64,000 bases of DNA. It comes from Pedobacter nutrimenti (lineage in GTDB: Bacteria > Bacteroidota > Bacteroidia > Sphingobacteriales > Sphingobacteriaceae). The notes beneath the pieces were generated by a model. That model was given only the letters and a program-made list of their open reading frames with translations, was not told where the DNA came from and searched no databases. A program made the translations under genes and the position numbers. Location: positions 62,001 through 126,000 of the forward strand of contig NZ_QKLU01000003.1 in NCBI RefSeq assembly GCF_003208655.1. Reading direction: 5' to 3'. Positions 34,631-42,828 of this stretch are shown here, piece by piece (position 1 is the stretch's first letter; every line of letters begins with the position of its first letter).

Positions 34631-34891
34631 AATATTACCATCTTTCATTTTCCGCAAATGTTGCGAAATTGCCGGAATGCTCATTCCGAGTATGTCACCT
34701 AGGTCACAGGGGCATAACTCTTTTTCTTGTTCCAACAAATAGAGAATTTTTAAACGCACCTCATTTCCGGCCAAGGATAATATTCCAGATAGTTGGGTAA
34801 ATGAAGTCCCATTCGTTGCGATCTTACTTCTGCATTCATTAATCTGAATTGGATTAGCCTTTTCCCGGATACAACTATTTAAATCTTCCAT
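34631..34891 (-). pseudogene. Truncated ArsR-family repressor
   Basis: From the ATG at 34891 the first 87 residues are nearly the same as ArsR at 33011, including the CPC metal site (EKELCPCDLGDI) and recognition helix (MSIPAISQHLRKMKDGN). Homology ends at GNI, before the last beta-wing and dimerisation helix. The frame then runs through the IS-like end and the MITE for 64 unrelated residues. DNA binding may be partly kept but dimerisation should be lost. The promoter and operator (34912-34955) are intact. Confidence 0.75.
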
Positions 34892-34929
34892 GTTTTCAAG
34901 TTGATATAGGGCAAATATATATGTTTTTA

Positions 34930-34955
34930 ATTATTTAAGAAAATACTTAAATAAT
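34930..34955 (-). promoter_or_regulatory. Perfect ArsR-type operator and promoter of the truncated arsR
   Basis: ATTATTTAAG (34930-34939) and CTTAAATAAT (34946-34955) form a perfect 10-bp inverted repeat with a 6-base spacer. Ten bases on, toward the gene, the minus strand has TATATTTG (34912-34919), an exact -7 box. A repressor here would block the polymerase. Confidence 0.6.
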
Positions 34956-35160
34956 TAGTCGGCCTGAAGAATAGTATCAATGTGAAATTTATACTTTGGT
35001 TTTGTTAAACCATAAATTAAAGATCAATGGGAGATTGGTAATGAAGCCTATTACATTATTAAACAAAGGTTGATGAATGTAACAACTGGAACGAGTATTT
35101 GATGAAATTAATAAGATAAAAGCACGGAGTAATTATATTTTTTTGCATCTTTATATAGTC

Positions 35161-35565
35161 ATGAGGAGTAAAGCTATCTTTCTGTTAGTGATTTTCATGC
35201 TAAATACCATTGTTGGTTTTAGTTGCTCTCTATTTGTGGAAGAAGATCATCATGATGACAAAAGCCATAATCACCATCATGCAGGTTTTAATGAGGAAAA
35301 AATCAAACTCATTTCTGGCTTAAGTATTTCTAAAGAAGACCCTTGCTGCAAAACTTTGGTGAACGACCTTCTTACACAGGGAAAATTAATTCCAAAGACT
35401 GTCAAAGTAATCATCAATTTACCTGTTATATGGTTACAAGATTATTCTTATACTTTATTATTTCAGGTCGAGAGTATTAAACTGAACCATAGTGTTTACG
35501 CAGGCCGGAGATATAGACCGCCCAATTGGGACATTCGAATAGCCATCCAAAGTTTTCAGATATAA
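35161..35565 (+). CDS. HYC-like small Cys/His-rich secreted protein
   Basis: 134 aa from the ATG at 35161 (MRSKAIFLLV); an earlier in-frame ATG at 35143 is less likely. Signal peptide with MLNTIVGFSC, a His-rich segment (DHHDDKSHNHHHAG), a Cys pair DPCCKTL, and the C-terminal block YRPPNWDIRIAIQSFQI shared with 10756 and, less exactly, 52684. Likely envelope copper binder. A DUF3347 gene follows after a structured 108-bp spacer, repeating the cassette at 10756. Confidence 0.68.
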   Translation: MRSKAIFLLVIFMLNTIVGFSCSLFVEEDHHDDKSHNHHHAGFNEEKIKLISGLSISKEDPCCKTLVNDLLTQGKLIPKTVKVIINLPVIWLQDYSYTLLFQVESIKLNHSVYAGRRYRPPNWDIRIAIQSFQI

Positions 35566-35571
35566 ACTTTA

Positions 35572-35638
35572 ATGTGAAATGCAAAATAGCCTATTGGTTT
35601 ATTTGCATGGAAATACATTTCACATAGCCATTGCTATG
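35572..35638 (+). ncRNA. Structured intergenic RNA element, copy B
   Basis: ATGTGAAATG (35572-35581) pairs perfectly with CATTTCACAT (35616-35625). Inside is an AATA-GCC-TATT hairpin within GCAA/TTGC (35581-35606). A second hairpin CATAGC-CATT-GCTATG (35623-35638) competes with the outer stem for three bases. It begins 6 bases after the HYC-like stop. Same architecture as at 11230 and 53132, different sequence. Confidence 0.45.
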
Positions 35639-35673
35639 ACCAGGAATAAGTATAAACATTAAATAAAAACATC

Positions 35674-36162
35674 ATGAAAAATATATTTTTAATGGTTGCG
35701 CTAATTGCAACTGCATGGATCAAACCAAGTTTCGCTCAAAGCAGCCAAACACAATCTCTATTAACTTTTTATTATGACATCAAAAATGCACTGGTAAACT
35801 CTGATGCAACTGTAGCAGCAGCGAAGGCAACTGAATTTTCGAAAGCATTAAGTAGCATTGATATGAAATCACTGCCTAAGTCAAAAATGACAGCCTTTAT
35901 GGGTTTTCAGGATAAACTCGCATTTGATGCCAACCATATCACCAAGAGCAAAGAGATTTCCCTTCAACGTAATGTTTTTGCGAACCTTTCATCCAATCTT
36001 TTTAAACTTGCCAAAGTCATAAAATTGACAACTGAGCCAATTTATTATGACTACTGCCCAATGCAAAAAAGTTATTGGCTGTCTGATAATGCAGTCATCA
36101 AAAATCCTTATTTCGGAAAACAGATGTTAAACTGCGGTACAATAAAAGAAACTTTAAAGTAG
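35674..36162 (+). CDS. DUF3347 domain protein
   Basis: 162 aa, cleavable signal peptide (KPSFAQ). DUF3347 spans about 25-162, with FYYDIKNALVNSD, YDYCPMQKSYWLSDN and NPYFGKQMLNCG. Closest in plan to the soluble copy at 11305. The CPM and NCG residues are candidate copper ligands. Second gene of the HYC-DUF3347 cassette here. Export to periplasm is clear; chaperone role is inferred. Confidence 0.83.
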   Translation: MKNIFLMVALIATAWIKPSFAQSSQTQSLLTFYYDIKNALVNSDATVAAAKATEFSKALSSIDMKSLPKSKMTAFMGFQDKLAFDANHITKSKEISLQRNVFANLSSNLFKLAKVIKLTTEPIYYDYCPMQKSYWLSDNAVIKNPYFGKQMLNCGTIKETLK

Positions 36163-36246
36163 ACCTGTTCCCTAACTGTAGTGAGATTGACTTAACGTCG
36201 TACTATAACTGTATAATTGATTTTTCTAGTCCTTAATCGACGAAAA

Positions 36247-37140
36247 ATGTTTAAACAAAATAAACAAAAACCGTGGCGTGTATCAAATACTGATATGTAT
36301 ATTGAGTTAGGTACTGTTGTTTTAGTGATTTTATTAGTCTTTCTTTTTGCTTTAGGGATCTGTTGGGTAAACCATAGCCCAAAAATGCAAAATGTTTGGA
36401 GTGGCTTTCCTCTTGGCATCACAGGTATTGCTTCTGCTTTTTGCGAAAAAACAAAGCTGAGTAATCCTGTACGCCAACCGGTTAACTCATTTAGTAGTGT
36501 AGTTTATTTAATTGTAGCGATAATTATCTTAAAAGATAGACAATTCTATTCCAATACTTCTTCTAATGTAGCCATCCGATTATACCAATTGCTTTTTGGA
36601 GTTATCCTACTTTATATTTTTGTTACAAGTTTCTTCTATCATGCCTCGCTTATTAGGCTAGCGCGTAAGCTTGATTACTCAGGTGTTTTTGCTTTTTCGC
36701 TATTCCCGATTTTGTATTTTTCACACCGATGGCGTTTGGTATATAAAAGTAAAAAAAGGCCAAATAAGAAAATACGATTATATGACCATATCTTATTAGT
36801 GTTTCTTTCAATATGCGTCCTGCTATCATTATTTATTCCCCATGGATTGGAGAATAAGATAGTTTTTTTGATTATATTAGTACTATTCATATTGGCATTT
36901 GCAGCCGAAAAATTAAGTGTAGCAAATACTAATCGTATGTATTTAATGAAAAGTGGTTTTTCTGTTTTTATGGCTCTGTTTTGGTTTGAATTTGATAAGT
37001 ATAAGCCATTATGTAATCCGGATAGTTATTTTCAGCCACATAGTTTGTGGAATTTGTTTATAGGAATTGCAGCTTTCCATTTCTATCTATATATACGAAG
37101 TGAAAAAGAACCGATAACTTATTCAATTAATCTGATATAA
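36247..37140 (+). CDS. Ceramidase-like (CREST superfamily) membrane protein
   Basis: 297 aa from the ATG at 36247. About seven membrane helices. Motifs typical of alkaline ceramidase/CREST proteins: FCEKTKLSNPVRQPVNSFSS near the start, SFFYHASL mid-way, and QPHSLWNLFIGIAAFHFY at the end, giving the scattered His, Ser and Asp residues of the metal-dependent hydrolase site. Enzymes of this superfamily cleave amide bonds in membrane lipids, and sphingolipids occur in Bacteroidota. Not an obvious metal-resistance gene; it sits between copper genes and could be a passenger. Confidence 0.75.
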   Translation: MFKQNKQKPWRVSNTDMYIELGTVVLVILLVFLFALGICWVNHSPKMQNVWSGFPLGITGIASAFCEKTKLSNPVRQPVNSFSSVVYLIVAIIILKDRQFYSNTSSNVAIRLYQLLFGVILLYIFVTSFFYHASLIRLARKLDYSGVFAFSLFPILYFSHRWRLVYKSKKRPNKKIRLYDHILLVFLSICVLLSLFIPHGLENKIVFLIILVLFILAFAAEKLSVANTNRMYLMKSGFSVFMALFWFEFDKYKPLCNPDSYFQPHSLWNLFIGIAAFHFYLYIRSEKEPITYSINLI

Positions 37141-37220
37141 ATATTGAGTTACTTATTGATAAATTTTTTATAACAAAAAGTAGATGTAATAAACAGTTTA
37201 AAAAAAATAGAATAAAAATT

Positions 37221-37868
37221 ATGAAACATAAAATTATCTACCCGTTAATTTTGCTGTTACATATAGCAAGCGGGTGCAGCACAGCGTATAACGTTACTTA
37301 TGCTGATTATGATAGAAGTGTTGATTTTGCTCTTTATAAAACATTTTCCTGGATTCCAAACCAGGAAAATGATAGTACGGCTTATCATAATCAAATTATT
37401 TTTAATAATACCATCAATTATTTTTCACATGAACTTGCAGCCAGAGGTTTAATGATAGATAATGATAGCCCAGATTTACTCCTGAGTCTGAAGGTGACAG
37501 AAAGCAAAAAAAACAAAACAGAGACAACTGGCTCAAACTTTCCAAGTTACAATTACAATAATTTTTATCATTACCGAGCTATGTCACCCCGCAATCCTTA
37601 TTTTAATATAAACCCACATTCTTATTATTATCACGGGCCATTTAATTACAGTGGTTATACATACGCTTATACAACAAGAACCGTAGAATATACCCACGGC
37701 GCCATAACACTTAATGTAATGGACAGGAGACACAAGAAATTTATTTATACTGCTACTGTGGAAGCTGATTTATATGACCCTTCGGTTTTACAAAAAGAAT
37801 TGCACCCCGCCGTGCATAAACTTTTAGAAAATTATCCAATGAAAGTTCCAGCTAAAAAATTAAAATAA
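37221..37868 (+). CDS. DUF4136 domain lipoprotein
   Basis: 215 aa. Lipoprotein signal (ASGC, Cys19), then the DUF4136 start VTYADYDRSVDFALYKTFSW and a characteristic long Tyr/Asn/His-rich loop in the middle (about 115-160), ending with VMDRRHKKFIYTATVEADL. DUF4136 proteins are envelope lipoproteins of unknown function. It follows the ceramidase-like gene and precedes the Met-rich protein by 26 bp, perhaps in one transcript. Confidence 0.8.
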   Translation: MKHKIIYPLILLLHIASGCSTAYNVTYADYDRSVDFALYKTFSWIPNQENDSTAYHNQIIFNNTINYFSHELAARGLMIDNDSPDLLLSLKVTESKKNKTETTGSNFPSYNYNNFYHYRAMSPRNPYFNINPHSYYYHGPFNYSGYTYAYTTRTVEYTHGAITLNVMDRRHKKFIYTATVEADLYDPSVLQKELHPAVHKLLENYPMKVPAKKLK

Positions 37869-37894
37869 ATTATCTAATCCAACCAATTGAAAAT

Positions 37895-38812
37895 ATGTTT
37901 TCCGATTTTCCCTCCTTACATCCTCTGGCAATACATTTCCCAATTGTACTCATCTTGATGGCTGCAATTTTTCAAGTTTTTGTAGTATGGAAACCCCACT
38001 GGCAGGAAATTCGCTGGGCCACCTTGCTTGTGATGGGCGGAGCCTTTTTTTCGGCATTAGCAGCAAGCACGTTATTTCATGCAATGATTGCCCCTGACGC
38101 TCCCAAAGCTGCAATGGCTGCTTTTGAAGAACATGAAAAATATGCGCAACTGACCCTATGGATGTCAGGTATTACTTTATTGCTTAAAAGCATTGGTGTT
38201 TTATTTAAAATTGACCGAAGGCTATATGAAGTAATCGTCCTAATTGCTGCGATTATTGCTGCTGTTTTTCTATCCATTACTGGCCATCATGGAGCAAAAC
38301 TCACCCATATTGAAGGTGTAGGCCCTAAAGGAAACTATTTAATGAAGGACCATGCTGGCCACGATGAAAAAGATATGAAAGGCATGGGGATGCCCGATAA
38401 GGGTTCAGTTCAAATGAACGATTCCATGCCAGGCATGAAGAATATGCCGGGCATGGATACTATTAAAAACGTGAAAGGCATGGATGACATGAAGGGGATG
38501 GATAACAAGAAAGATATGAAGAATATGAAGGGGATGGACAACATGAAAAATATGAAGAACATGAAGGGGGTGAAAAACATGAAAGATACGAAGAACATGA
38601 AGGGGATGGAAAACATGAAAGATACGAAGAACATGAAGGGAATGGATAACATGAAAGATATGAAGGATATGGATACGATGAAGAACATGAAGGAGATGGA
38701 TAATATGAAGGACATGAAAGGAATGAATATGAAAGGAAATGCAATGGATAGCCTTCGTTTCCCCGATAATAATCCTGCTAGGAAAATCTCAAAGAAACCA
38801 GTAAAACAATAA
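37895..38812 (+). CDS. DUF2231-like membrane protein with a long Met-rich tail
   Basis: 305 aa. The first 150 residues form a four-helix DUF2231-like domain: LHPLAIHFPIVLILMAAIFQ at the start and ITGHHGAKLTHIEGVGPKGN after the last helix. From about residue 150 to 292 the protein is a low-complexity repeat of MKxM, MDxM and MKGM units with about 35 methionines, plus HAGHDEKDMKGMGM. Met clusters of this type bind Cu(I) or Ag(I). The gene ends 11 bp before the second multicopper oxidase fusion, so it probably supplies or buffers copper for it. The tail DNA is repetitive and may vary in length. Confidence 0.75.
   Translation: MFSDFPSLHPLAIHFPIVLILMAAIFQVFVVWKPHWQEIRWATLLVMGGAFFSALAASTLFHAMIAPDAPKAAMAAFEEHEKYAQLTLWMSGITLLLKSIGVLFKIDRRLYEVIVLIAAIIAAVFLSITGHHGAKLTHIEGVGPKGNYLMKDHAGHDEKDMKGMGMPDKGSVQMNDSMPGMKNMPGMDTIKNVKGMDDMKGMDNKKDMKNMKGMDNMKNMKNMKGVKNMKDTKNMKGMENMKDTKNMKGMDNMKDMKDMDTMKNMKEMDNMKDMKGMNMKGNAMDSLRFPDNNPARKISKKPVKQ
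38475..38735 (+). repeat. Imperfect tandem repeats coding the Met-rich tail
   Basis: Short GA-rich repeats built on AACATGAAG and GGGATG units. One 33-bp unit (encoding KDTKNMKGM with flanks) appears twice in a row at about 38578-38643. Such repeats can expand and contract by slippage. Confidence 0.7.
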
Positions 38813-38823
38813 ATCAGTATACA

Positions 38824-41085
38824 ATGAAGCAACTTTTATTCTTTTTATTGTTCATTCCTTTTTGCAGTGTAGGACAAGTTGACCATCTCATGCATAAGAG
38901 TATGAGTAAAGATTCAGGAATGCAAAAAACAACAACCTATAATTATCCCTTGCAATCAGGTCAACCCAAATCAGGAATGGCCAACTCGGGAAAAAAAGTA
39001 GAGTATGACCTATATGTAACCGACACTATGGTGAACTTTACAGGTAAACAGCGCCATGCCATTGCGATCAATGGACAGATACCGGCACCCATTCTTGAAT
39101 TTACAGAAGGGGATACCGCCATCATCCGTGTGCACAACCTGATGAAGATGGAAACCTCTATTCACTGGCATGGCATACTGTTGCCTAATAAAGAAGATGG
39201 TGTACCCCATTTAACCACATCCCCAGTTGAACCCGGTGAAACTTATACCTTCACTTTTCCGCTTATTCAAAGCGGCACATACTGGTACCACTCTCATACC
39301 ATGTTGCAGGAGCAAAGTGGCTTATATGGTTCAATCGTAATACATCCTGCTCAACCAGAGCCTAAACTAAAAGAATATGTACTGCTTTTATCAGATTGGA
39401 CTGATGAAAACCCCCACCAGGTATTGCGTTACCTGAAACGGGGCGGTGAATGGTATGCCATTAAAAAAGGAGCATTGCAAAGTTATGGAGAAGCTATTGC
39501 AGCCGGTTATTTTAAAGATAAACTGAAACAGGAATGGCAACGTATGCCCGCTATGGATGTGTCGGATGTCTATTACAATAAATTCCTGATGAATGGGCAG
39601 GAAAAAAATTATTTTAAAGATGCAAAACCTGGCGAAATAATAAGGTTACGCATTATCAACGGTTCAGCCTCTTCTTATTTTACATTGCAATATGGAATGA
39701 GTTACATGCGGCTGATTGCAGCGGATGGGATTAATGTTACTCCCATTTCCATAAGCAAATTGGAAATTGCAGTCGCAGAAACTTATGATGTTTTAATTAC
39801 TGTTCCTGAAACCGGCTCTGCCGAATTAAGAGCCACCTCTTGGGATGTGACTGGGTTTTCCTCAGGTTATTTTGGGAATGGCCCCATTATGAATGCCCCT
39901 GATATTCCCCGGCTCAATTATTTCAAAATGATGAGGGAAATGGGCAGCATGAATATGGGCGGTATGGATATGAAAAACATGGATATGAAAAACATGGACA
40001 TGAAAGGAATGGATATGCAGCCAGATACTATTCCTAAGAAAAGAGATATGGGTAATATGGATGGCATGAAGATGGACAGTATGCCGGGAATGGAAATGGG
40101 GATGTCCGGGGAGTTTAATTATAACATGTTGCGGGCACTACATCCAACCACATTAGATTCCACTTTAAAATCAAGAGAAGTTAAATTAACGCTTACTGGT
40201 AATATGCTGCGCTATGTATGGTCGTTTGATTTTAAGACTTTATCTGCAGCGGATAAAATCCTTATCCGCAAAGGGGAAAGGGTAAGATTTGTTTTAACCA
40301 ACAATACGATGATGCGGCATCCGTTGCACCTGCACGGCCATTTCTTCCGCTTCATCAATAGTCAGGGGGATTATTCGCCAATGAAGCATACGTTTGATAT
40401 TAAGCCAATGGAAACCGTTACCATTGAGTTTGAAGCAAACGAAGAGAAGGACTGGTTTTTTCATTGTCACATTCTGTACCATATGATGGCTGGTATGGCA
40501 CGAATAGTAAGCTATGAGGGAAGTGAGCAGAATGAATTTGCCAAATCAGGCTATAAGGAATTGAAAAAAGAAGATAATATACTTTATCCGTGGTACGACC
40601 TTTCGGTACATTCACAAGGTACATGGTTATCAGGGAATATATCCAACAATAAAAATGCCCTGGAATTTGAAGGCCGGGTAAGCTGGAAAGGAGATTATGA
40701 AACTGAAACACATTTGCTCCGCTATTTGGATAAAAACCAGTACTTGGCTTTTTATATAGGTTTTGATTATCGAAAAAACAAAACACTGCCCTTAGCCAAT
40801 AAACCCAACAGTAAAGACAATCGTAGTGTTTTTGATGTCGGATTTTACTATTTGCTTCCTATGCTTATTCGTTCTGAATGGCGGATAGACCATACAGGCA
40901 AACTTCGTCTGCAGTTGGAAAGAAGGGACATACCACTGAGCAATAATTTCTTTTTTGACATCCGTGCAAATACGGACAAAGAATATGCTGTTGGCTTTCG
41001 GTATATGATAGCAAAACCTTTTTCCATCAGTACAAATTATGACAGTGATTATAAATGGGGAATTGGGTTGACATGGCATTATTAA
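38824..41085 (+). CDS. Multicopper oxidase with C-terminal CopB-like barrel (second copy)
   Basis: 753 aa. Signal peptide (FCSVGQ), no heavy-metal-binding domains, then the CopA-type oxidase from about 55. Copper ligands lie in HWHGILLPNKEDG, YWYHSH, HPLHLHGHFF and FFHCHILYHMMAGM. A Met-rich loop (MGGMDMKNMDMKNMDMKGM) lies near 380-400. The C-terminal 180 residues have alternating beta strands ending STNYDSDYKWGIGLTWHY, matching the fused CopB-like tail at 12905. Probably oxidises periplasmic Cu(I) near the outer membrane. Co-transcribed with the Met-rich protein 11 bp upstream. Confidence 0.9.
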   Translation: MKQLLFFLLFIPFCSVGQVDHLMHKSMSKDSGMQKTTTYNYPLQSGQPKSGMANSGKKVEYDLYVTDTMVNFTGKQRHAIAINGQIPAPILEFTEGDTAIIRVHNLMKMETSIHWHGILLPNKEDGVPHLTTSPVEPGETYTFTFPLIQSGTYWYHSHTMLQEQSGLYGSIVIHPAQPEPKLKEYVLLLSDWTDENPHQVLRYLKRGGEWYAIKKGALQSYGEAIAAGYFKDKLKQEWQRMPAMDVSDVYYNKFLMNGQEKNYFKDAKPGEIIRLRIINGSASSYFTLQYGMSYMRLIAADGINVTPISISKLEIAVAETYDVLITVPETGSAELRATSWDVTGFSSGYFGNGPIMNAPDIPRLNYFKMMREMGSMNMGGMDMKNMDMKNMDMKGMDMQPDTIPKKRDMGNMDGMKMDSMPGMEMGMSGEFNYNMLRALHPTTLDSTLKSREVKLTLTGNMLRYVWSFDFKTLSAADKILIRKGERVRFVLTNNTMMRHPLHLHGHFFRFINSQGDYSPMKHTFDIKPMETVTIEFEANEEKDWFFHCHILYHMMAGMARIVSYEGSEQNEFAKSGYKELKKEDNILYPWYDLSVHSQGTWLSGNISNNKNALEFEGRVSWKGDYETETHLLRYLDKNQYLAFYIGFDYRKNKTLPLANKPNSKDNRSVFDVGFYYLLPMLIRSEWRIDHTGKLRLQLERRDIPLSNNFFFDIRANTDKEYAVGFRYMIAKPFSISTNYDSDYKWGIGLTWHY

Positions 41086-41127
41086 ATCTTTTAGTAGATA
41101 TAGTTTCATTTTTTTTAAACTAAAAAG

Positions 41128-41145
41128 TAGTAAAATATTTTACTA
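41128..41145. promoter_or_regulatory. Perfect 18-bp palindrome, candidate operator
   Basis: TAGTAAAATATTTTACTA is its own reverse complement. It lies 54 bp before the small Cys-rich gene at 41200, upstream of a TATATTTA box (41188-41195). Likely a repressor or activator site; the regulator is unknown. Confidence 0.45.
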
Positions 41146-41199
41146 AAAATTTATAATATTGTAGTCTATAATGACATGGTAATTTGGTATATTTAGTTA

Positions 41200-41580
41200 A
41201 TGAAAAGGTTAGCTGTCATATTTTTACTTTTTATTTATACTATTTCCATTTTTGGATTGGCGATAAATAAATTTTATTGTTGTGGTAACCTTACTTCTAT
41301 AAGTCTGTTTGAAAATTCGAAGTTCGTTGATGCAGCTAAAACAACAAAAAAAGGATGCTGTAAGTTAAACAAAGAAACTTTTAAAGTTAAGGATAGCCAC
41401 CTAGCATCTACAACTAAAGCGGTAGACTTAACATTTTTTGCTATACCAATAGTCCCTCTGCATTTTCCCGAACTACTTTCTCCCTTAACTTCCAATGGGT
41501 TGATAGCTTGGAATAGTAAGCCTTCTCTTGACTATTGTAAGAAGCCTATCTACATCCTTAATTGTATTTACCGAATATAG
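41200..41580 (+). CDS. HYC_CC_PP-like small Cys-rich protein (divergent)
   Basis: 126 aa. Signal peptide or N-terminal helix (LAVIFLLFIYTISIFGLAI), then NKFYCCGNLTSISLF in the place of the HYC motif, a later KKGCCKLNK pair, and a C-terminus with PIYILNCIYRI that resembles the NCTYRI end of the protein at 44144. The PP motif is not obvious (KKPIY instead). I place it as a diverged member of that family. An 18-bp palindrome upstream suggests its own regulation. Likely metal-binding; unproven. Confidence 0.6.
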   Translation: MKRLAVIFLLFIYTISIFGLAINKFYCCGNLTSISLFENSKFVDAAKTTKKGCCKLNKETFKVKDSHLASTTKAVDLTFFAIPIVPLHFPELLSPLTSNGLIAWNSKPSLDYCKKPIYILNCIYRI

Positions 41581-41748
41581 GATTATACACAATCAACCAG
41601 TTTTTCAAGTATAAACTGAGTTGTGAACATAAAGTTCATTTTAATGAGTGGACCAACATGCTATTTGGATCGGATTATTCCATTTGAATGGGATATAGTA
41701 TTCGAAAATCTTCACACTTATAATTTTTACAATTTTATAACAACAAAA

Positions 41749-42336
41749 ATGAAAATAATTTTTTTTGTGGCTTTGACAATAGGGATTGTTGTTGCCAATC
41801 AAAGTTTTGCTCAAAATAATAATTTAGATAAAAGTGGAATATATTTCTCATCCGGTGATTTCATCAAGCAAAACCTCAGCTATAGGCCCGATAACAATAT
41901 GAGAGATTACAGAATTAAACTACATGAGTTGTTTGAATCTCCCAGTATAGCCATCATTTATGATGGTAAAAAGCAAAAGTTAATGAAAAATGAGGTTTAT
42001 GGATATCGTGATAAACTTGGCCGTGATTACAGATTTACAAACAATAAGGTTTATCAGATTTTAGATACGACAAACTTCTATCTTTATAAAAAAGACAAAT
42101 ACCAACAAATAGGTAAAGGTCAGAAAATAGTTCCGGAATATTTTTTTAGTTTAAAAGCTGGGGAAAAAATTCAAGATTTAACATTATACAATCTAAAAAC
42201 AACTTTTTCTAAAAATGCTGCCTTCCAGGATTTGATCGATGCCCAATTTAACTATGATAATGAATTGATGAAATATGACGATGTGTATGAAACTTACCGT
42301 ATTAAGCATATTTACAGTCGATCATTGATAAAATAA
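41749..42336 (+). CDS. Hypothetical secreted protein
   Basis: 195 aa from the ATG at 41749, which gives a proper signal peptide (MKIIFFVALTIGIVVANQSFAQ); the longer frame from 41623 lacks one. The mature part is beta-rich with many Tyr and Lys residues: GIYFSSGDF, VYGYRDKLGRDYRF, LDTTNFYLYKKDKYQQIGKG and EYFFSLKAGEKIQDLT. No family or metal motif recognised, and no cysteines in the mature part. Its gene follows the small Cys-rich gene and ends at a hairpin. Confidence 0.6.
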   Translation: MKIIFFVALTIGIVVANQSFAQNNNLDKSGIYFSSGDFIKQNLSYRPDNNMRDYRIKLHELFESPSIAIIYDGKKQKLMKNEVYGYRDKLGRDYRFTNNKVYQILDTTNFYLYKKDKYQQIGKGQKIVPEYFFSLKAGEKIQDLTLYNLKTTFSKNAAFQDLIDAQFNYDNELMKYDDVYETYRIKHIYSRSLIK

Positions 42337-42359
42337 TCATCCTGATTTAACCCAACTAC

Positions 42360-42392
42360 ATGCAGGTAGTACATAGATATTGCTATCTGCAT
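42360..42392 (+). terminator. Hairpin downstream of the secreted protein gene
   Basis: ATGCAGGTAG (42360-42369) pairs with CTATCTGCAT (42383-42392) over 10 bp with one G-T, 13-base loop. No T-tract follows. It may serve convergently, since the CsoR relic ends here on the other strand. Confidence 0.4.
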
Positions 42393-42669
42393 GATTGTCC
42401 ACCAGTTAACTCATATAGTTCCAGGTCAGAAAACTTATTTTTAAGAAACTCAATTTTATCAGCATCCTGACAGTTTCCTGGACATGCATTCATTACATCC
42501 ACTAGCTTTAATGCCAGACTCTTTCTAAATACTTCATCTAACACTATAAATGAGCTTTTTGTAAGGCTTTATCTGCTGCTTTAAATTGTATATTTACAAT
42601 GCCTTCGATTTGACCTTTTACAGAATTTAATCTTTTAATTAGATCCCCTGTAAGCTCACGTGGTAGCAT
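42383..42669 (-). pseudogene. CsoR/RcnR-family metal repressor relic
   Basis: From ATG 42669 the minus strand encodes MLPRELTGDLIKRLNSVKGQ and IEGIVN, then joins directly to IQFKAADKALQKAH, the later part of the DUF156 fold; the stretch with the first conserved Cys is missing. A one-base deletion then shifts frame; restoring it gives IVLDEVFRKSLALKLVDVMN and ACPGNC. The rest of 42393-42828 outside the relic contains no gene I can see. CsoR proteins sense Cu(I), so this may have been the local copper repressor. Confidence 0.7.
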
Positions 42670-42828
42670 AGGTTTCTTGTTTTAGTCAAATGTAAAACAA
42701 TTGAGGGGTGATTGGATTAAAAGAATACAATAAGCTATATTGAAAAGAGTAAAGTGAATGCTTATTTATACCTAAGAATATATAAATATCATTTAAATGC
42801 TAACTTAGTGGAAAGAATTCATTTTTTA

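Noticed and set aside
38410..38832. A 140-residue minus-strand frame rich in Phe, Met, Ser and Ile opposite the Met-rich gene
   Set aside because: It is the antisense image of the ATG-rich repeats; no promoter and a biased composition explained by the repeat.
41623..41748. N-terminal extension of the secreted protein at 41749
   Set aside because: Would bury a clean signal peptide inside the protein.
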